Assembly (NCBI GenBank): GCA_902490445.1
Contig: CABUDZ010000068.1
Span: forward strand, 1-11,248
From: an uncultured Collinsella sp.
GTDB lineage: Bacteria; Actinomycetota; Coriobacteriia; Coriobacteriales; Coriobacteriaceae
Direction of reading: 5' to 3'
Length of the DNA stretch: 11,248 bases
The notes below the pieces were generated by a model. That model was not told the origin of the DNA. It ran no database searches and was given only the letters and a program-made list of their open reading frames with translations. Within the stretch, counting starts at the first letter, position 1. Every line of letters starts with the position of its first letter. Shown piece after piece: positions 5,122-11,248 of the stretch. Position numbers and translations under genes: made by a program.

Positions 5122-6633
5122 TTAGTAGCTATCGTACGAATAGTCAGTAGAATCGGTGGGCGTCTGGCCGTCAGTTGCGGTATCGGCGCCATCCGTGGAC
5201 TGGGCATCGGTGCCGTCGGTGGTGTCGGTACCATCGGTGGTGTCGGCACCATCAGAACTTTCACCATTCTCGGAATCAGTCGTCTCCTTCTTGGGAACGG
5301 TGATCGTCACGCGCGCCACGCCCGAGGTCTTGGTATCGTAACGGACCTTTTCGCCGTTCTTGGTAACGGTGACATCGGAAGGCTTAGACGTGGTGATCTC
5401 GATCGAGGACTCGGGCGTGTACTCCTGCTCAAAGGGGCCAGTCGCCTGGGCGCCATAGACCAACTTGCCGTCGACCTTGACCTCAATCCAAGCAGTCTTG
5501 CCCTTGGCAACGGAGATCTTGACCTTCGTTACCTCGTTCTCTTCCTTTTTAGCCGTCGTCTTGGAGGCGTCCGAATCGGTCGACTCATCCGTCGCCTCAT
5601 CGGTGTCCTCATCCTCGTCGACGATTTCGGTCTTCTTAGAAGACTTCTTGGTCGTCGTCTTGGTAGCAGTGGGCGTCTCGGGCGTGGTCTCGGGCGTCGA
5701 AGATGCGCAGCCGCGCAGAAGTACCACGATGAGCACGATCAGCAGCAACGCCACGGCACCGATACCGGCGTAGACGATACGCGGATCGAGCCCGTTGTTT
5801 TGAGGAGCACGGGAACCGCCGCGTCCACGACTGGAACTGCTGCGGCCGCCTCCCTGAGGCATACGGCCACGATGGCTATCGGAACGGCCGCGATAGCCAC
5901 CCTGGCCCTGAAGGCTGCGCTGACCCGATCGGGGCGCAAGTTCACCGCGGCCTTGATAGCCACGCTGGCCCGCACGCGGAGCCGAAGAGCGCTGGCCATA
6001 CGGCTGTGATTGAGAGCGAAGACGCGGCGTCACCTGCGTGGTATCGGCGTCCGCATAGCCGCCGCGAGCACGACCGGCAGAGATACCACGGTGACCGCGA
6101 TCGGAATAGCCGCCGTCGCCGTAGCCGGCACGAGGGTCACGCGCCACGCCGCGGGCAGCGGGAAGTGCACGGTCCTCGGGCATCGGCGTACTGCGGAACC
6201 GGTCACGCTGCGAGCGAATCTCCTCGCCCGAACCCGTCTCGGTAATATAACCGGCCTGCTGAGGACGCTGTCCATAGCGAGTCGAACGACCGCCCTGAAC
6301 CATCAGAAAGCGCCCGTTATCGACAGAGGAACGCGAATTGACGTAGCCGGCGGCGTCCTGGAAACGACCGCCCTGCTGCGACGTCTCGCGTTCGTATGCC
6401 ATCAGTTCGTCAAAGTAGGCATTGACGACCTCGCGCGGATTGAGGCCCAAAAAACGAGCATAGCTCGAAATCATGCCCTGCGCATAGCCGCGCGGCGGCA
6501 TCGAAGCAAAGTTACCGGTCTCGAAAAACTCGATGATCTGCGGCCTGATTTTGATGGTGTTGGCGACCTGCTGAATGGAAAGGCCCATTCGGCGACGCTG
6601 CTCGAGCAGCATGTCACCAAAGCGTGCAGCCAT
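5122..6633 (-). CDS. rodZ: RodZ-like membrane protein with N-terminal HTH and long Arg-Gly-rich linker
   Basis: RodZ proteins couple the cytoplasmic cell-shape machinery to the membrane in rod-forming bacteria. The 503-residue protein has the RodZ order: an Xre-like HTH_25 domain at about 5-76 (LLEQRRRMGLSIQQVANTIK, then SMPPRGYAQGMISSYARFLG), a cytoplasmic linker (about 85-285), one transmembrane helix (about 286-306), a Thr/Lys/Asp-rich spacer (310-369), a beta-rich DUF4115-like domain (about 370-447) and an acidic Thr-Asp-Gly tail (448-503). The linker is unusually long and has ten Arg-Gly dipeptides between 161 and 272. ATG at 6633 shares its A with the ftsK TGA, and GGAGG inside the last ftsK codons lies 6 bases upstream, so the two are translationally coupled. 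Position upstream of pgsA-cinA-recA matches ymfM in Bacillus subtilis. A direct MreB link is not shown here, and function in this lineage may differ. Confidence 0.85.
   Translation of the reverse strand: MAARFGDMLLEQRRRMGLSIQQVANTIKIRPQIIEFFETGNFASMPPRGYAQGMISSYARFLGLNPREVVNAYFDELMAYERETSQQGGRFQDAAGYVNSRSSVDNGRFLMVQGGRSTRYGQRPQQAGYITETGSGEEIRSQRDRFRSTPMPEDRALPAARGVARDPRAGYGDGGYSDRGHRGISAGRARGGYADADTTQVTPRLRSQSQPYGQRSSAPRAGQRGYQGRGELAPRSGQRSLQGQGGYRGRSDSHRGRMPQGGGRSSSSRGRGGSRAPQNNGLDPRIVYAGIGAVALLLIVLIVVLLRGCASSTPETTPETPTATKTTTKKSSKKTEIVDEDEDTDEATDESTDSDASKTTAKKEENEVTKVKISVAKGKTAWIEVKVDGKLVYGAQATGPFEQEYTPESSIEITTSKPSDVTVTKNGEKVRYDTKTSGVARVTITVPKKETTDSENGESSDGADTTDGTDTTDGTDAQSTDGADTATDGQTPTDSTDYSYDSY
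5216..5251. repeat. 18-base tandem repeat in the rodZ-like tail
   Basis: Two adjacent 18-base units, 5216-5233 and 5234-5251, differ at one position (TCGGTGGTGTCGGTACCA against ...GGCACCA). On the coding strand they specify the Thr-Asp-Gly-rich run DGTDTTDGTD near residues 467-476; related Thr-Asp-Gly codons continue on both sides. Unit length is a multiple of three, so copy-number change would lengthen or shorten the extracytoplasmic tail without a frameshift. Confidence 0.75.
5794..6375 (-). other. Low-complexity Arg/Gly/Gln/Ser region of the RodZ-like protein
   Basis: Residues about 87-280 lack hydrophobic core patterning and are dominated by Arg, Gly, Gln, Ser and Tyr. Ten RG dipeptides occur from residue 161 to 272, including ARGGY, QRGYQGRG, YRGR, HRGR and SRGRGG. 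The stretch lies on the cytoplasmic side, between the HTH domain and the membrane helix. Such composition predicts disorder and a strongly positive charge; nucleic acid, RNA or phospholipid contact is a plausible but unproven role. Confidence 0.8.
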
Positions 6634-9410
6634 CAGAATCCTCCAAACTCACGATCTTCACGTGCCATCTCGGCGTCGACAGATTCCAGCGCGGCAAGCC
6701 CCTCCTCGTCCAACAGGACCTCGCGCGGCTTGGAACCGTCGGGCGGGCCGACGACACCCTTTTCTTCCAGCATGTCCATAATACGCCCGGCACGCGCATA
6801 GCCAACCTTCAGGCGGCGTTGCAGGCCAGATGTGGAGCCCAGCTGCGATTCCACCACAATATGGGCGGCTTCCCAAATGAGCGGATCATCGTCTTGCGGC
6901 TCGGCGACGCCGGTGCGGACAATGCCGCCGCCACCAGCCATGGACATGGAAGCGGGCGCCACGGCGGACAGAATCTCCTCGTGGTAGTCGGGCTCGCTCT
7001 GCGACTTGACGAACTCGACAATCTCGTTGATTTCGTCGTCCGAGACAAAGCAGCCCTGGATACGGCGGGGCTTGCCCCAGTCGACCTTGGAGAACAGCAT
7101 GTCGCCCAAACCGGTGAGCTTCTCGGCACCCATCTGGTCGATGATGACGCGCGAGTCGATGCCCGTGGCGACGTTAAAGGCGATGCGGTTGGTGATGTTG
7201 GCCTTGATAAGGCCCGTCACCACGTTGGAGCTGGGGCGCTGCGTGGCAACGATAAGGTGAATACCGGCGGCGCGGCCCAGCTGTGCAATACGCACGATCG
7301 AGGCCTCGACATCCTTACCGGCGACCATCATCAGGTCAGAGAGCTCGTCAATGATAATGACCAGGTAGGGCATCTTTTGCGGCGGGTTGTCGTAATGCTC
7401 AAACTCGCCGGCGGCCTGCTTTTCGTTATAGGTCGAAATCTTACGGACGTTGAGGCGTTCGAATACCTTCAGGCGGCGCTCCATTTCGGACACGGCCCAC
7501 TGCAGGGCGCTCGCGGCCTGCTTGGGCTCGGTCACCACGGGCACATAGAGATGCGGCAGACCGTTATAGCCCGCAAGCTCGACGCGCTTGGGGTCGACCA
7601 TGATCAGGCGAACGTCCTCGGGAAGGGCGCGCATGAGCAAGGTCGTGATGATGGAATTGATCATGACCGACTTACCGGAACCCGTGGTACCGGCGATCAG
7701 CAGGTGGGGCATCTTGGCAAGGTCGGCGACGACCGGCGTGCCCTCGGCGTCGCGGCCGATGGCAAGCTCGAGCGGACCGCCCTTCACATAGGGCAGCACG
7801 TCGCCCAGATTGACGTTCTGGCGCTTGCGGTTGGGAATCTCGATGCCCACGAGCGAGGTGCCGGGGATCGGGGCAAAGATACGAACCGACTGGGCGGCGA
7901 GCGAAAGCGCGATATCGTCCTCGAGGCTCGAAATCTTGCTCACGCGCTCGCCCTCACCGGGCTGCAGCTTAAAGGTCGTCACCGTGGGGCCGGCGATCCA
8001 GCCGACCACGCGGGCACTGCGGCCAAACTCAAGCAAGGTGGATTGCAGTGACTCAGCGGTCTGCTCCAGCTCCTTATCCGAAGACGCGGCAGAAGCCGAC
8101 TGCGGGTTGGCATGTAGGATTTCGAGCGGCGGAAGCTTGAGGCCGTCCTCTTCTTCGCCCTCGTTATCTGCGGCGCCGCCGTCCGCTCCCCCATCACGAG
8201 CCGCAGCCGATTCGACAGCACTCGTGGCAGGCGCATCGGCAACCTTGGGATGCTTTAAGAAGTCGGGAATCTGAGGTGCGGCCGAAACAGGGTTCACGGC
8301 AAACGGCGGCTCGGACTCGTCAACCTTGTCCGGATCGTCCTCCATCGAAAGCTGTCCAGTGACCTGACCGCGCTTGGCGTGGCGACGCGGCAGCAAGGTT
8401 GTCTTGGCGGTCTCGAGCGGAGCCTCGTCGTCCTCGTCGTCACCCTCGGTGAGCTCAATCTCGCTATCGGACCAAGACGGGTCGGGCTCGCTTGTGTTGA
8501 GCTTGGGCGCAGCCTTGCCCTTCTTGGCATGGCGGCGCGGCAGCAGCGTGGTCTTGGCGCGCTCGGCTTCAACCGACTCGGATACGTCGACAAATGGGTC
8601 ATCGTCCTCGTCGTCATCCAAAACCGGGTCGACATCGCCACCCATGACCGTGGTCACCGCGGCGTCAGTCCCCTTCTGGCGCAGAATGCTCAGGTGCGGA
8701 CGAGCGACGCCGGGAACAGACAGGGCCTCTTCATCGCCCCACGGGCTCGCATTGACATCGGCACGTCGACGCTCGGCAAAATCGGCAGCGCGATCGCGTG
8801 CGGAGCGCAAAACGCCACCCACCGAAAAGCCGATAATAACCAAACCAACGACGACAAGCCCCAGCAAGACAACCATGGCGATAGGTTTACCCAGGGCGTT
8901 TTGCAAGGCACTTGCGATAAAGGCGCCAATGTAGCCGCCCGACACGGAAAGGTTCTGCGGCGTAAACATAAGGTCGCACGAATCGCTCGTGCCCGGCACC
9001 ATCAGCGAAAGAATGGAGACGACGGCGATAAAGACCAAGGCGCCGCCCGCAACAGAGCGCACGTTGAGCGGCGAGTCCTCACCCAAAAAGAGCGTGGCGG
9101 CAAACAGCAAGATGACGATCGGCAGCACGTAGGCGCCCAGACCAAAGCCCAGGTGGTAGAAACCGGCAACCGCAGCCGTCACGGGCGCTGTTGCCGGAGA
9201 GATCACGGCAATGAAGGACGCGATCGCCAAAACGGCGATGACCACACCGGCGATATCGCGATTGGCCGAAGGCTCGACCAAGGGCTCAAACTCATCGAAC
9301 TCGGACTCGTGGCCCTTATTGGCACGCAGATGGGAACCGGCACCCTTAGCAGATGCCGGTTGGTTATTGGCCTTATTGCCTTTGGCGTTTTGTGCAGATC
9401 CGCGCGCCAA
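6633..9410 (-). CDS. ftsK: FtsK/SpoIIIE DNA translocase
   Basis: FtsK is a membrane-anchored hexameric ATPase at the septum that pumps chromosomal DNA and supports dimer resolution. The 925-residue protein has about four N-terminal transmembrane segments (roughly 54-75, 84-108, 119-138 and 161-199), an acidic and basic low-complexity linker (about 205-440), alpha/beta motor domains with Walker A GTTGSGKS at 574-581 and Walker B VIIIDE at 684-689, the ATQRPS motif at 722-727, and a C-terminal winged-helix gamma domain (about 843-905) of the type that reads KOPS polarity sequences. The start is TTG at 9410; GGAGG 6 bases upstream is built into the end of rnj, whose TAG lies only one base before the TTG. 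The linker contains a duplicated AKTTLLPRRHAK motif. Its TGA overlaps the next ATG by one base. Whether it acts in division, sporulation-like transfer or both is not told by sequence. Confidence 0.97.
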   Translation of the reverse strand: MARGSAQNAKGNKANNQPASAKGAGSHLRANKGHESEFDEFEPLVEPSANRDIAGVVIAVLAIASFIAVISPATAPVTAAVAGFYHLGFGLGAYVLPIVILLFAATLFLGEDSPLNVRSVAGGALVFIAVVSILSLMVPGTSDSCDLMFTPQNLSVSGGYIGAFIASALQNALGKPIAMVVLLGLVVVGLVIIGFSVGGVLRSARDRAADFAERRRADVNASPWGDEEALSVPGVARPHLSILRQKGTDAAVTTVMGGDVDPVLDDDEDDDPFVDVSESVEAERAKTTLLPRRHAKKGKAAPKLNTSEPDPSWSDSEIELTEGDDEDDEAPLETAKTTLLPRRHAKRGQVTGQLSMEDDPDKVDESEPPFAVNPVSAAPQIPDFLKHPKVADAPATSAVESAAARDGGADGGAADNEGEEEDGLKLPPLEILHANPQSASAASSDKELEQTAESLQSTLLEFGRSARVVGWIAGPTVTTFKLQPGEGERVSKISSLEDDIALSLAAQSVRIFAPIPGTSLVGIEIPNRKRQNVNLGDVLPYVKGGPLELAIGRDAEGTPVVADLAKMPHLLIAGTTGSGKSVMINSIITTLLMRALPEDVRLIMVDPKRVELAGYNGLPHLYVPVVTEPKQAASALQWAVSEMERRLKVFERLNVRKISTYNEKQAAGEFEHYDNPPQKMPYLVIIIDELSDLMMVAGKDVEASIVRIAQLGRAAGIHLIVATQRPSSNVVTGLIKANITNRIAFNVATGIDSRVIIDQMGAEKLTGLGDMLFSKVDWGKPRRIQGCFVSDDEINEIVEFVKSQSEPDYHEEILSAVAPASMSMAGGGGIVRTGVAEPQDDDPLIWEAAHIVVESQLGSTSGLQRRLKVGYARAGRIMDMLEEKGVVGPPDGSKPREVLLDEEGLAALESVDAEMAREDREFGGF
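8367..8558 (-). repeat. Duplicated AKTTLLPRRHAK motif in the FtsK linker
   Basis: Residues 285-296 and 335-346 of FtsK are the identical 12-mer AKTTLLPRRHAK, each followed by a basic residue and Gly (KG, RG), exactly 50 residues apart. Both are preceded by acidic clusters (DDDEDDD at 265-271; DDEDDE at 324-329). In the 12 shared codons there are five synonymous differences (ACC/ACA, ACG/ACC, CTG/TTG, CGC/CGT, CAT/CAC) and no amino-acid change, so the peptide, not the DNA, has been conserved since duplication. Confidence 0.85.
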
Positions 9411-9411
9411 A

Positions 9412-11082
9412 CTAAACCTCCATGACGACCGGGATGATCATCGGACGGGTGCGCGTACGGCTCCAGATAAAGTTAGAGAGCGAATCGCGCACGGCCTTGC
9501 GAATGGCATCGGAACCGCTGCTGGTAAAGCTGAACTTACCCTTCTCGATCGTCTTCATAATGGACGCGGAGGCATCCTCGGAGAACTGGTCGTCGATGGC
9601 AAACGAGACGCCGCGGCCCGAGAACTCGATGGCCTCGATCTTCTTATGTTTGAGGGAGACGATGGCAACGGCCGTGACCATACCGTCGTTGGCGAGCTTC
9701 TGGCGATCGCGCAGGACGATGGGGTCGGTATCGCCGATACGCAGGCCGTCGACGTAAACGACACCGGACTCGACGGGCGTACCGCGCTTGACGATACCAC
9801 CGCGCATCTCGAGCGTGTCGCCGTTATCGAGGATAAAGATATGATCGTCCTTGATGCCCATCTTGCGGGCCAGCTGGGCATGGGCGCGCAGATGCACGGC
9901 CTCACCGTGAACCGGCATAAAATACGTGGGCTTGGCCATGGCCATCAGGAGCTTGAGCTCCTCCTGGCTACCGTGACCCGAGACGTGGACGAGAGCGCGG
10001 TTCTTATCCCACACGTCGCAGCCGAGCTTGGCCAGGCTGTTGACGACCTGCTGGACGGCCTTCTCGTTGCCAGGAACGGGAGTTGCCGAGAGGATAACGG
10101 TATCGCCCTCGTGGATGGAGAGCGTCTTGTGCTCGCCATTGGCCATGCGGGACAGGGCCGACAGCGGCTCGCCCTGCGAACCAGTGCACATGACGACGAT
10201 CTTGTCGTCAGGCAGGTTATCGATATCGAAGGCATCGATGATATCGGCATCATCGATGTTGAGATAACCGAGCTCGCGCGCCACGCGGGTGTTCGTGAGC
10301 ATGGAGCGACCGGTCACAACGACCTTACGGCCGCACTTGCGGGCGGCATCGCAGATCTGCTGCAAACGATGGATGTGGCTCGAGAACGATGCGACGAACA
10401 CGCGACCCGGGGCGTTCTTGATGGCGTGCAGCAGGTTGGGACCAACCTCGGCCTCGGACTTGGTAAAGCCGGGAACCGTGGCATTGGTGGAGTCGGAAAG
10501 CAGCAGGTCGATGCCCTGCTTGGCAAAGCGGCTGATAGCGGCATAGTCGGGCGTAACGCCATCGATGGGCGTCTGGTCGAGCTTAAAGTCGCCAGTGTGC
10601 ATAACGGTGCCCTGATTGGTGCGGATGAACACGCCCAGAGCGCCGGGGATGGAGTGCGTCATCGAGAAGAAGTCGAGCGAGATGCCGCCGAGGTTGACAT
10701 GGCTGCCGCCCTTGACCTCGCGGAACTTGGGTGCGCGGATGCGGAACTCAGAAAGCTTGCCCTCGATAAAGCCAAGCGTCAGCTTGCTCGAGAAGATGGG
10801 CACCTTATTGTTGAGGTCCTGCAGCAGATACGGAAGCGAACCGGTGTGGTCCTCGTGGCCGTGGGTGACGACGATACCGCGGAGCTTCTCCTCGTTCTCT
10901 AGAACATAGGTGTAGTCGGGAAGCACCAGGTCGATACCGGGCTGGGAGTCATCCGGGAACATGAGACCGGCGTCGACGAGCACCATGTCGTCGCCGCACT
11001 CGAAGACCGTCATGTTCTTGCCGATGCCGTCAAGACCGCCGAGCGGGATGATCTTCAAGGGAGATGATTTTTTAGCTGCCAT
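9412..11082 (-). CDS. rnj: Ribonuclease J
   Basis: RNase J is a cytoplasmic metallo-beta-lactamase/beta-CASP ribonuclease with 5'-to-3' exonuclease and endonuclease activity in mRNA decay and rRNA maturation. The 556-residue length is typical. Zinc-binding motif HGHEDH is at 74-79, followed by MTHSIPG (H143), HTGDFKLD (D165), SDSTN at 196-200, the beta-CASP segment SFSSHIHRLQQ (232-242), TGSQGEP (300-306), HVSGHGSQEEL (366-376) and MPVHGE (H392). The C-terminal domain ends in RTRPMIIPVVMEV, as in other RNase J proteins. ATG at 11082 follows an AAAGGAAA site 12-15 bases upstream, slightly far. The last codons ATG GAG GTT TAG contain the ftsK ribosome binding site. It is the first gene of the operon visible here; the leader has inverted repeats that could give self-regulation. 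Confidence 0.97.
   Translation of the reverse strand: MAAKKSSPLKIIPLGGLDGIGKNMTVFECGDDMVLVDAGLMFPDDSQPGIDLVLPDYTYVLENEEKLRGIVVTHGHEDHTGSLPYLLQDLNNKVPIFSSKLTLGFIEGKLSEFRIRAPKFREVKGGSHVNLGGISLDFFSMTHSIPGALGVFIRTNQGTVMHTGDFKLDQTPIDGVTPDYAAISRFAKQGIDLLLSDSTNATVPGFTKSEAEVGPNLLHAIKNAPGRVFVASFSSHIHRLQQICDAARKCGRKVVVTGRSMLTNTRVARELGYLNIDDADIIDAFDIDNLPDDKIVVMCTGSQGEPLSALSRMANGEHKTLSIHEGDTVILSATPVPGNEKAVQQVVNSLAKLGCDVWDKNRALVHVSGHGSQEELKLLMAMAKPTYFMPVHGEAVHLRAHAQLARKMGIKDDHIFILDNGDTLEMRGGIVKRGTPVESGVVYVDGLRIGDTDPIVLRDRQKLANDGMVTAVAIVSLKHKKIEAIEFSGRGVSFAIDDQFSEDASASIMKTIEKGKFSFTSSGSDAIRKAVRDSLSNFIWSRTRTRPMIIPVVMEV
9417..9421 (-). promoter_or_regulatory. ftsK ribosome binding site inside the end of rnj
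   Basis: GGAGG at 9417-9421 lies within the final codons of rnj and 6 bases before TTG at 9410. This near-ideal spacing decides the TTG start for ftsK and implies that ribosomes ending rnj translation can restart on ftsK. Confidence 0.85.
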
Positions 11083-11248
11083 AGGTTAGTGTGGTTTCCT
11101 TTCTTCGAAACGGGTCTGGAACAACCGACGGGGCGCTTCTGGCAAACCGACCGTCGGGAACGTACAAACATGCATCACCGAGTCGATGCAGTAACCACAG
11201 TATGATACCCATTTGAACCAATACAGACCACCCATGCATTAAAGCCCC
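11083..11248 (-). promoter_or_regulatory. rnj leader and upstream region with inverted repeats
   Basis: This stretch holds no convincing reading frame. Nearest the gene is AAAGGAAA (11096-11103), the likely ribosome binding site. Farther upstream are CCGACGG/CCGTCGG inverted arms (11125-11131 and 11151-11157, 19-base gap) and TGCATC/GATGCA arms (11171-11176 and 11185-11190, 8-base gap). A possible -10 TATCAT on the minus strand lies at 11202-11207, but no good -35 is seen 16-18 bases from it, so the promoter call is weak. If transcription starts near 11195, both hairpins fall in or at the edge of the leader RNA. The upstream gene is outside the window. Confidence 0.4.
11125..11157 (-). repeat. 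Inverted repeat in the rnj leader
   Basis: Perfect 7-base arms CCGACGG and CCGTCGG enclose 19 bases. In RNA they could form a GC-rich stem, about 22 bases upstream of the likely ribosome binding site. There is no T run after it, so it does not look like a terminator; a role in transcript stability or self-control by RNase J is only inference. Confidence 0.5.

Noticed and set aside
2084..5125. A 1013-codon open frame on the plus strand opposite cinA, pgsA, rimO and yajQ
   Set aside because: It spans four well-identified genes on the other strand, has no recognisable domain, and has the His/Arg/Asp/Leu-rich composition expected from the antisense of GC-rich codons.
5707..5725. Possible lipobox at LLRGC just after the membrane helix of the RodZ-like protein
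   Set aside because: The helix is internal rather than N-terminal, and Arg two residues before the Cys does not fit a lipobox.
6624..8051. A 475-codon plus-strand open frame opposite ftsK
   Set aside because: Covers the FtsK motor domain in antisense; no independent sign of a gene.
9211..10902. A 563-codon plus-strand open frame opposite rnj and the start of ftsK
   Set aside because: Antisense shadow: the opposite strand encodes RNase J and FtsK with all motifs, and this frame shows no domain.
1..11248. A previously undescribed defence, mobile or secretion system
   Set aside because: All nine genes belong to known housekeeping families in a familiar order, with no transposase, integrase, CRISPR repeat, toxin pair or composition break.

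Overview
The window is an ordinary chromosomal housekeeping cluster from a high-GC Gram-positive bacterium. The best fit is a Coriobacteriia member, probably Collinsella or a close relative. That placement is inferred from gene order, an actinobacterial-type LexA box, protein character and codon use; no search was run. All nine genes lie on the minus strand, so the window reads right to left in the direction of transcription. No tRNA, rRNA, CRISPR array, insertion sequence, phage gene or defence gene is visible.

In transcription order: a short leader (11083-11248) with two inverted repeats; rnj (RNase J, 9412-11082); ftsK (DNA translocase, 6633-9410, TTG start); a rodZ-like membrane HTH protein (5122-6633); yajQ (4598-5095); rimO (3221-4570); pgsA (2573-3211, GTG start); a stand-alone CinA C-terminal domain protein, pncC-like (2030-2560). 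Gaps between these genes are 27 bases or less. At several junctions the ribosome binding site lies inside the tail or stop codon of the preceding gene, so they look like one translationally coupled operon. A GC-rich hairpin (2002-2019) follows cinA.

A 257-base intergenic region then carries the recA control region. It holds a sigma70-type promoter (TTGACC, 17-base spacer, TATTAT) whose spacer encloses a perfect LexA box (1811-1824), preceded by four CCAAA repeats (plus strand) at exact 11-base spacing. recA (624-1772) is followed 11 bases later by recX (1-612), which runs off the window edge.

Functionally the cluster joins RNA decay (RNase J), chromosome segregation (FtsK), cell shape (RodZ), ribosome modification (RimO), phospholipid synthesis (PgsA), NAD salvage (CinA/PncC) and SOS recombination (RecA/RecX). 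The rodZ-pgsA-cinA-recA order is a known conserved arrangement in Bacillota and Actinomycetota.

I see no wholly new system. The points most worth a second look are a 16-base A tract in the recX coding strand that could act as a frame switch, a twice-repeated motif in the FtsK linker that keeps its protein sequence while its codons differ, the helically phased repeats upstream of recA, and an Arg-Gly-rich cytoplasmic linker in the RodZ-like protein.
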